In this document: piece by piece, positions 57,284 through 64,000 of the stretch
How positions within the stretch are numbered: the first letter of the stretch is position 1
Layout of the letters: every line of letters begins with the position of its first letter
Source: Acanthosepion esculentum
Taxonomy: Eukaryota; Mollusca; Cephalopoda; Sepiida; Sepiidae
Assembly: GCA_964036315.1 (NCBI GenBank)
Contig: OZ038500.1
Coordinates: forward strand, 60,219,446-60,283,445
Reading direction: 5' to 3'
DNA: 64,000 nucleotides
Notes under the pieces: model-generated
Told to the model about the DNA's origin: nothing
Seen by the model: the letters and a program-made list of their open reading frames with translations, nothing else
Database searches by the model: none
Program-made: the position numbers and the translations under genes

Positions 57284-57610
57284 AAATAAAAGCATGAGAG
57301 AAATAAACATATGTTATTTATATCATTTGGAAAATTCGAAAAAAACATGCAAACAAGAAAGTAGCCATCATCACTTGTTAGTGATATGGCTTCTGATATT
57401 TTGGGAAAAAAATAGCGCCCATTTTCTCAAAAAAAGTATTCGACCGAAAGAAACTTTGATTGTTTCCGAAGATAATCTTTTATACAATATTTAAAAAAAA
57501 TAGTTGCACCACATGAACCGATAATGATTATGGGTTGGCATTCAACGTGTTAAAAGGAAAAAAAATAGAGTGTTTTCAGTTTATACTTTTCAATAAAGAA
57601 ATAAAATTAA
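57284..57610. other. Unannotated AT-rich DNA
   Basis: One 66-codon open frame (57,294-57,494, +) has no recognisable relative. Confidence 0.4.
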
Positions 57611-57611
57611 G

Positions 57612-58553
57612 TGTCTCATGGCTTGCCTGTCTGTCCAGCATAGACGCAGATAGATTTCAACTAAACTTGGCATACACACTGACTTTGAACCACAGAGTGT
57701 TATATGTTATTTAAAGTTGACCTCGGCCAACATTGGAGGTCAAGAAAGGTCAGTAATAAGGTAAAAGGATATATTTCTCATGGAAGTTGAATGCGTTTTC
57801 CAACGTAACAATATTGCAGCAACAGAGGTGAATGAACTTTTTAAATTAAATTATATGCGTGGTTAGTCCCTTAGTTATTATAATAATCTATACAAATAAA
57901 ATGAGGTGGCTGTTTAATTGTATCTTTTTATTATCTTTATTTTTTATTGTCTTTATTTTTCTATTACTTAGTTTCGGTATATTTACTTATTAGACCAAAT
58001 AATATACTTCCCTTATATTTTTTTTTTATTTTTTTATTTTTCCACATTTTTTATATTGTTATATTTTTTATATTTTTTATTCCCATATATTGTAATTACT
58101 TTCCTTATATTTATATGTGTTTTTATATTTCATTTCTTTCCATATAATCTTTTTCTTTCACCTTACTATGACTTAATCAACTTACCAACTTACCTCCCTT
58201 TAAACATTAACGTTATCTTGGCTATGCGAAAACAGCGTCTTTAATTTTAGATTTGTAATCCTTCTTTTTTCTTTTTTTCTTTCTACATTTTTCTATTTTT
58301 TTAAGCCTGTAACACATCTGCATCGTATTTACTACTCTTGTCCAATTTTATATTTTAGCTACGTAGCAGCGTTCCTGCAATAAGCCATTTGTTTACTTTT
58401 AGCAACATAGACATTGCGCCTGACGAGCTGTAATTCAGCGAAACTTAAGTCGCACACCAACACGTAGGTATTAGTATAAGTACTAATTAATATATATTTG
58501 TATCTTTATTTAGATAAAATTAGTTCCGGAGCAACGCTGGGTAACTCTGCTAG
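57612..58553 (+). mobile_element. Possible non-autonomous Helitron-like element
   Basis: The right end reads TTCCGGAGCAACGCTGGG, then TAACTCTGCTAG followed by T. This matches the GC-rich hairpin plus CTAG|T 3' terminus typical of Helitrons. The left boundary is not clear: a TCTCATGGCTTGCCTGTCTG block at 57,614 is a candidate start with TC, but the preceding base is G rather than A. The interior is T-rich and non-coding. The left limit is an inference. Confidence 0.45.
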
Positions 58554-58584
58554 TAATTAAATAAAGACACTTGTTACTTTTGCA

Positions 58585-59035
58585 TATTCGTCTTCTTTTT
58601 GCAGGACGTAGGCGATTATGACTCTCCACAATTTCCTGTCCCTTGTAGCTCCTCATAAAATTTGTCTTTCTGTTATTTCTCCTAAACTCTGTTCCCCATC
58701 TATTTACTCAAGCCCACTATGTTATGCATTCTTTCTTTCTGTCTTTCTTTTCTTCAGTTTGTCCCGTGTGTATCTGATTCTCCGAGCACTCCTTCCTCAT
58801 AATCTGCCCCAGCAACCTCAGCTGTATTTTCCTGATGTTAAGTATAAGTTTCCTTTTTGTTTACATTTTATTTCAAATTTCGTAGTTGCACACATGTTCG
58901 GTCTATGGTGTCCTCAGCGTCCATCTGTAGATACAAATTTCTGCTGCTTCACGTCTCTTCTTCATCTTTGAGGAGATTGTCCAGGACTCACTGCCATACA
59001 GGAGGAGAGATATCACGTAACATTTTAGTAGTTCT
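58585..59035 (-). pseudogene. LINE ORF2 fragment (endonuclease-reverse transcriptase type), downstream half
   Basis: The + strand text parallels 2,700-3,130 (GGTGTCCTCAGCGTCCATCT, CACTGCCATACAGGAGGAGA), which encodes the LYGSExW to C-terminal region on the minus strand. It breaks at about 59,035, where a satellite outpost begins. The matching upstream half resumes at 59,546. Confidence 0.7.
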
Positions 59036-59039
59036 AGAG

Positions 59040-59545
59040 ATTTCTAGAGATTTTTTTTCTATTTCTATTTTTTTTTCTATTTCATTGTTTCTTGCTATTT
59101 ATTTTCCTTTCACTTTCGTTCTGTTTCTATCTTTCTTTTTCTTTCATTCTTTTTTCTTTCTTTCTATCTTTTTGTTTTTATTCATTGTTCCTTGCTAATT
59201 ATTTTCCTTTCTCTTTCGTTCTGTTTCTTTCTTTCTGCTTTTTCTTCATTGTTTCTTGCTCTTTATTTTCCTTTCGCTTTTGTTCTGTTTCTATCTTTCT
59301 TTCTTTTTCTTCTTTTTCTTTCTTTCTTTCTTTCTTTCTTTCTGCTTTTTATTCATTGTTTCTTGCTCTTTATTTTCCTTTCGCTTTCGATCTGTTTCTA
59401 TCTTTCTTTCTTTTTCTTCTTTTTTCTTTCTTTCTTTCTTTCTGCTTTTTATTCATTGTTTCTTGCTCTTTATTTCCCTTTCCCTTTTGTTCTGTTTCTA
59501 TCTTTCTTTCTTTTTCTTCTTTTTTCTTTCTTTCTTTCTAATACT
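59040..59545. repeat. Inverted outpost of the main satellite
   Basis: The + strand shows the pyrimidine strand of the satellite: ATTGTTTCTTGCTATTTATT, TTCCTTTCACTTTCG and TCTGTTTC, followed by TTTC repeats. Core starts lie near 59,082, 59,183, 59,247, 59,353 and 59,454 (spacing about 64-106 bp). These are about five diverged units in the orientation opposite to the array at 41,486-57,020. The tract splits a LINE. Open frames in it are spurious. Confidence 0.85.
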
Positions 59546-59870
59546 CTGCTTAGATTTGGGAATGCATCTTTGTTTATCCTAATACACCTTTGGATTTTAG
59601 AGCCACACTTTCCATCCTCTGTTAAAACACTTCCCACATATCTAAATTTCCGTACTTGTTTTATTGTAGTATCTCCGATTTACAATTTCTCACTTTGCGA
59701 TTATCCATTTGCGAAATAACCATGCATTGTGTCTTCTCACAGTTGATGTTTAACCCTTTCTTCTTGCTTTCCTTCACTGTCTTCTGTAGGAGCTTTTTGT
59801 AGTTTTCTTTCTGTGTCTGCTATCAATGCTGTGTCATCTGCATATCTTATGTTGTTAAGATTGTAACCGC
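59546..59870 (-). pseudogene. LINE reverse transcriptase fragment with YADD motif
   Basis: The minus strand reads GGYNLNNIRYADDTALIADT and E, the reverse transcriptase palm motif C with both catalytic Asp residues. It continues toward the satellite break with sequence matching the segment at 3,180-3,300 (KxFxxLxxVSR-type). It is the upstream half of the copy at 58,585-59,035. Frames shift and it is not functional. Confidence 0.75.
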
Positions 59871-60090
59871 CAATAATGAATCCTGGTAGCGATTCTAGTT
59901 CTCTTAGAAATCTTATTCATGATAGACACTTGTGGGATTCTTGCACTGACAAAGATAATGTGATGTCTTGGTAGTAGTAGAGATAGGGATTGAAATGATA
60001 ACACCCTCAGATATGTGTTAATCAATACTTTAATCAACTTAAACATCTACCCACCACTTTGGTACATAGATGAGCTTTTAATCAATATAA
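59871..60090. other. LINE flank and unannotated DNA
   Basis: The first bases may still be degraded LINE. The rest holds nothing recognisable. Confidence 0.4.
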
Positions 60091-60094
60091 ACAA

Positions 60095-60300
60095 GAGGTG
60101 AATGCCACTAAGACGCAAGGTAAGTAAAATAAAAGAACAGGTTTTCTGAAGGCAGATGTTGATTTAGAGTGCATTTAATTTTCAAAAGATTTTAGGTGAT
60201 AAGGAAGCAAAAATCGGGAGAGTGAAAGTCAGAGATGACAATTACGAGAAATGGAACTATTAGAATAAAACATACGGTTAAATATAACTATTTCAACAAT
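60095..60300 (-). pseudogene. CR1-like LINE 3' end, highly decayed
   Basis: AATGCCACTAAGACGCAAGG at 60,103 (+) matches the 3' untranslated landmark of the LINE ends at 33,768 and 41,290. The minus strand upstream has only scraps of the C-terminus (LPIFASLS-like). Weak, but the landmark is clear. Confidence 0.5.
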
Positions 60301-60339
60301 AAAACGATTAGAGCTCCTTTGCTAATCAAGTCTTTCTTT

Positions 60340-60635
60340 AACGCCATGCGTTATACACGCTTAGGCGATCATGTATCTTTCGATACATAACTGACGAGGC
60401 AGATTTTCTTTCCAGCAGTATGCTGCCATTTCTTTCTGCGGTAGAGCAGTTGCCATCCAAGACTATAGAACCTCGTCTGTTCTGCTATTTACCCATAGCT
60501 GGGGGGAGAAGAATGGATTCATACGCTTTCCAAGGGTATTACTACGTAAGTGAATCTAAGGGATTCGTCATGAATTCGAATCTCTGATTCCTCAATCCGA
60601 GCCTCTATCCATTACTCCACCGAGACAATCTCAAG
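60340..60635 (-). mobile_element. SINE of the common family, with head
   Basis: Minus strand: tRNA-like head (GTGGAGTAATGGATAGAGGC, GATTCGAATTCATGACG), then ACTTACGTAGTAATACCC, CAGCTATGGGTAAATAGCAG, GGCAACTGCTCTACCGCAG and a tail with the CATGTATC hairpin region. It is nearly full length, about 295 bp. Confidence 0.8.
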
Positions 60636-60724
60636 AAAGTTATAAAACTTACAGGGTTTATTATCGTCGATAATCACTATTTTCCAAATATTAAAGCCTA
60701 AAATTAAAGGTAGCGGTACATATA

Positions 60725-61022
60725 CAATCAGTTATGTGCCATGCGTGATACACGTTTAGTTGATCATTATCTTTCCATACATGATTGACGAGGCAGAATT
60801 TTTTCCAGCAGTAGGTTGCCATTTCTTTCTGCTGAAAACCAGTTAACATCCAAGGCTATAGAACCCCGCTTGTCCTGCTAATTACGCATAGCTGGAGGAG
60901 AAGAAGAGGATTCATACCTTTCCCAATGGTATTAGCACGTAAGTGAATGTTATGAATTCGATTGGAATTCGAACTCGGCTCTCTTACTCCTCAATCGGAG
61001 CCGCTATCCATTGCTCCACCGT
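60725..61022 (-). mobile_element. SINE of the common family, with head, inside a LINE
   Basis: It has the same order as the copy at 60,340-60,635: head (GTGGAGCAATGGATAGCGGC, GAGTTCGAATTCC), a CAGCTATGCGTAATTAGCAG body, and tail. It is inserted at the 3' end of a CR1-like LINE (61,023-61,645) with the same orientation. The A-box-like TGGATAGCGG and B-box-like GAGTTCGAATTCC are about 35 bp apart. Confidence 0.85.
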
Positions 61023-61645
61023 AGGCTTAAATGCATGCGACCGAGGTAAGAAGGAGGAGAGCTCATTAGAACTACCGGATGTAGACTGAATAATCATCCA
61101 AATGAAAGGAACAACAGGACTGGATGGAAGCAGCGTGTCATGGAATGCCGAGTTTGATGATAGACAGGTAAAGATCAGAGAAGCAGCCTCTTGAGATTTG
61201 ATTCCACAAGGAAGCAGTTCGTGGGTAGAAGCTGCTCGAATGAAACATCTAACAGGGGGGATATGAACGGAATGAGGGTAGTTCTCTACAATGTGCGTGG
61301 CATAGCGGTTCTTAGCCGTGAAGGTTAGGACTGGTGGAACTGAGGAGTGTAGTTTATCTGAACACTCGCCATGGAAATAGCGACACAACAGGTAAAAATC
61401 ATGCAAAATCATGTCTATGAGGAATGGTTGCAGACTGGAAAATAATTCGTCGGCTACAAGGATGCGGACACACTTTTGAAATCTGTCGCAAGTGGAAAGT
61501 GAAGACTGGGCAGCTCTCGCCCACATATGCCAGCAATACTCGATTTTCGGCCTGATCTGACCCTTGTAAAAGTAGAGGATGGCAGGAGGACAGAGGTTAA
61601 TAATGTCTGGAAATCGTTTAAAAAATGATAAACACTCCGTAGCAA
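61023..61645 (-). pseudogene. CR1-like LINE ORF2 C-terminal part
   Basis: An open minus-strand segment of 180 codons (60,984-61,526) includes CRYFHGECSDKLHSSVPPVL and TFTAKNRYATHIVENYPHSV, then degrades. Upstream (to 61,645), with a shift, come RDQIRPKIEYCWHMWARAAQ-like residues. The pattern SLFYRYFHGxCSxELxxxVPPxLTF is characteristic of CR1/Jockey LINE C-termini. A LWNxLP box was not found because the SINE at 60,725-61,022 cuts the end. Confidence 0.7.
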
Positions 61646-62270
61646 ATAAGCGCCGTGCCTAAGTAAAACACGGGGTTTGATCGTACAAGGTCTTGTAATC
61701 GGAGTAGAAACCCGTAGCTAGCGAGGGGGAGAAGAGATAAGTTCTTCCTTTCTCCAAGACTAATTGGGCGAAAAAGAACGCAACATACTAGGCGGAAATT
61801 TGAACTGAGCCAATAGATGTTGTGCCACGCATGCATTCCATTATGAGTTTATTAACATTTCTTGATCCTATTTTAATCTTGTCTGTGTGTTTAAAACATG
61901 TCAATATACTTACTGACCAATAATCCGTTATAGATTAATAATCTCGGTTCTGGAACCACCTTGGTTTTAGCCTTTGATAAATCATTAATAACGACTTCAT
62001 CCAACTGATAAGTTGGGCGTTATGTCCTTGCATCCATCATTAGTAAGATGGACGCTTATACTATTCTTCCTCGTGAGAGATAAGTGTGTGTTGCCTTTTC
62101 CTGTTTCTGAAAACAGGTTAGTAAATGAATACGGTGTTTATTTACTGCGACCTTTGTTACATAGTTAAGAAAAATGATTGCTTATAGCCTTATATGGACC
62201 CTGTGCTAGAATAGCCAGTCTCTATCAGAGAGAGGACCTGTTGTTGAGAGATTTTTAGCTGACAACGTTA
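61646..62270. other. Unannotated DNA
   Basis: No recognisable gene. Small hairpin-capable pieces (CTCTATCAGAGAGAG-like) occur near 62,222-62,236. Some of it may be an unknown SINE or element. Confidence 0.4.
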
Positions 62271-62428
62271 CCGTAGCATTTCTTTGTTTCTTTTCCTTCT
62301 TTTCTTTTTCTAATGTTTCTACTTTTGATCATAACAATTTTTTTTTCTTCCCATTTTTAGTCTGTCTTTATTTCGTTCTTCCTTAGGTCTTTTTTTTTGC
62401 ACATTTTTTATTTTTTTCATGTTTTACC

Positions 62429-62459
<31 letters not shown>

Positions 62460-62718
62460 TCACATATTTTTTTATTTTTATTTTTTCATGTTTTACTCTT
62501 TGTCTTTCTTTCTTCTTCTGTCCTGTTTTACTCTTTCTTTCTCGTATGTTTTTATGCTTTATTTAGTCTTTTATCTCTTTTACTTTCTTTATTATGTATA
62601 TTTATCTTTTCATGTTTTATTCTTTTTTCTAACTCTCTCTCTCTCTCTCTCTCTCTCTTCCAATATTTCGTTCTTTTCGTTTTATGTTTCTTCATATTTT
62701 AATCTTCTTCTCATTATA

Positions 62719-62756
<38 letters not shown>

Positions 62757-62760
62757 ATTT
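62270..62760. repeat. Irregular TTTC/TTTTA-rich repeat
   Basis: Pyrimidine-rich DNA has a recurring TTCATGTTTTACTCTT or similar block every 60-70 bp, pure TTTC tracts at 62,426-62,456 and 62,720-62,757, and a CT tract at 62,633-62,658. It resembles the simple-repeat linker of the main satellite but not its core. The 269-codon open frame across it is spurious. Confidence 0.75.
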
Positions 62761-62819
62761 ACCGATCTATTTATACATCTATCCACGCCAGTTTGTTCAC
62801 TTTTCACCGCTCTCTCAAT

Positions 62820-62829
62820 GTCTGTTCAC

Positions 62830-62897
<68 letters not shown>

Positions 62898-62910
62898 CAG
62901 TCTGTTCATA

Positions 62911-62958
<48 letters not shown>

Positions 62959-63083
62959 CAGTCTGCTCATAATCTATCTATCTATCTCTCTATCTATCTA
63001 TCTATCTATCTCAGTCTGCTCATAATCAATCAATCAATCAATCTATCTATCTATTTATCTATCTATCTCAGTCTGCTCATAAT

Positions 63084-63142
<59 letters not shown>

Positions 63143-63165
63143 CCAGTCTGTTCATAATCTATCTA

Positions 63166-63215
<50 letters not shown>

Positions 63216-63249
63216 AGTCTGCTCATAATCTATCTGTCTATATCTCCCC

Positions 63250-63307
<58 letters not shown>
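62820..63307. repeat. (TATC)n compound satellite with CAGTCTGxTCATAAT spacers
   Basis: At least five TATC arrays, each ended by TCAGTCTG(T/C)TCATAATC, are interrupted by a TA tract (63,170-63,211) and CT tracts. The spacer is the reverse complement of the one at 11,340-11,460, so the two loci share an origin. Confidence 0.9.
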
Positions 63308-63308
<1 letters not shown>

Positions 63309-64000
63309 AACAGTTGTATCTCGTTTATTAAGCATGTCGATTAACTACAATTTCCTGAGACATTCTTTCTAAACTATTTCAAGCTGTTCCTCTCTTAATT
63401 TCTTAATCATTCACGGATTATGAGCGCGGGTGTAAATAACTGCGATCTAAAATTGTATTTGCTCTAAATGACGAGAAAATACTAATTTTCTAACGCCCAC
63501 ATTTCTACGAGGCAATTTTCAAAGGACGGGATAATTGCTGCCTCTTTTATTCCTCCCAGGAAACAATTCCAATTTTCCTTATTTGTAAACGCATATAATA
63601 AAGAATATTTCAATGTCAACGCAAATTGATTTCGAACAGTAAAAGATCCCCGGAACCATTCATTATCTTCTGTTCAAGTAATTCCCCAGACAAAAGAGCA
63701 AATCTTATAGCAACGAAGACTGTCAATTCTTCACGAGTCTCAGGCTGAATTTTAACAAAATCGATTTTATGAAATCATTTATTAAACCAACACAAATTAC
63801 GGCATAGAAAGTTGGTAAAATGTCTGCGCATCGTTTATTTCAGAACGGATATAATAATAAATTTAAACAAAGCAATTCTATCTTCTTGAATAAAAGAGTT
63901 CAAATTTTATAGCGTCAGTTAAATGCTCGGTTGAACTAAAAGTTCGTAGCGTTTTCTAGTAGTTAGCAGTTGAGTAAGTTCTTACATTTTACACGTGAGT
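63308..64000. other. Unannotated AT-rich DNA
   Basis: No gene, RNA gene or recognisable element was found in the last 690 bp. Confidence 0.45.

Noticed and set aside
62419..63228. 269-codon open frame with Ser-Ile-Tyr-Leu repeats
   Set aside because: It is a translation of TTTC and TATC repeats and has no independent protein character.

Overview
This is a gene-poor, AT-rich, intron-less-looking stretch of an animal nuclear genome. No convincing host gene, rRNA or canonical tRNA was found. Everything recognisable is transposon debris, tRNA-derived SINEs, simple repeats and satellite DNA. The mix (very long TA, TA/TG, TAA and TATC microsatellites; several non-LTR retrotransposon lineages; Tc1/mariner fragments; one repeated SINE family with a tRNA-like head) best fits a coleoid cephalopod, probably an octopus. 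That assignment is an inference from repeat style, not a proof. All calls come from reading the sequence and hand translation; no database search was run.

Layout. 1-10 kb: decayed non-LTR retrotransposon (LINE) pieces, a perfect solo LTR with a 5-bp target duplication (4,326-4,676), an IS630/Tc1-type transposase head and SINEs. 11.3-12.2 kb: a compound TATC/TA satellite containing a palindrome of about 380 bp. 12.5-15.7 kb: three fragments of a retrotransposon with a restriction-like endonuclease, each bordered by a (TAA)n tract. 16-17.2 kb: a Tc1 transposase fragment interrupted by an LTR carrying GC-rich tandem units. 19.7-21.7 kb: a 1.9-kb element with long terminal inverted repeats. 22.3-24.3 kb: a LINE 3' end, nested inverted repeats, and an 80-bp mariner MITE sitting inside another TIR element. 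24.7-27 kb: TA/TG and CGTG microsatellites. 29.06-33.72 kb: a mariner split by a 3.88-kb LTR whose interior is a 14-unit, CpG-rich, hairpin-studded tandem repeat. 33.8-41.5 kb: LINE 3' ends, a purine-rich degenerate repeat, a foldback element, SINEs and a second solo LTR.

The dominant feature is a satellite array of about 15.5 kb (41,486-57,020). Its unit has a 56-bp core plus a variable (GAAA)n linker. The array shows nested higher-order periods of about 1.75, 3.7 and 3.17 kb. It abuts a truncated LINE 3' end. A short inverted outpost of the same unit (59.04-59.55 kb) splits a different LINE, and a diverged purine-rich relative lies at 34.7-36.2 kb. The right end holds more LINE and SINE copies and another TATC compound satellite (62.8-63.3 kb) related to the one at 11.3 kb.

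Most long open frames in the window, including those of several hundred codons inside the satellite, are by-products of low-complexity DNA and are not annotated as genes. The most interesting elements are the LTR with an expanding hairpin minisatellite, the hierarchical satellite and its inverted outpost, and a coding-like fragment found next to (TA)n tracts wherever it occurs.
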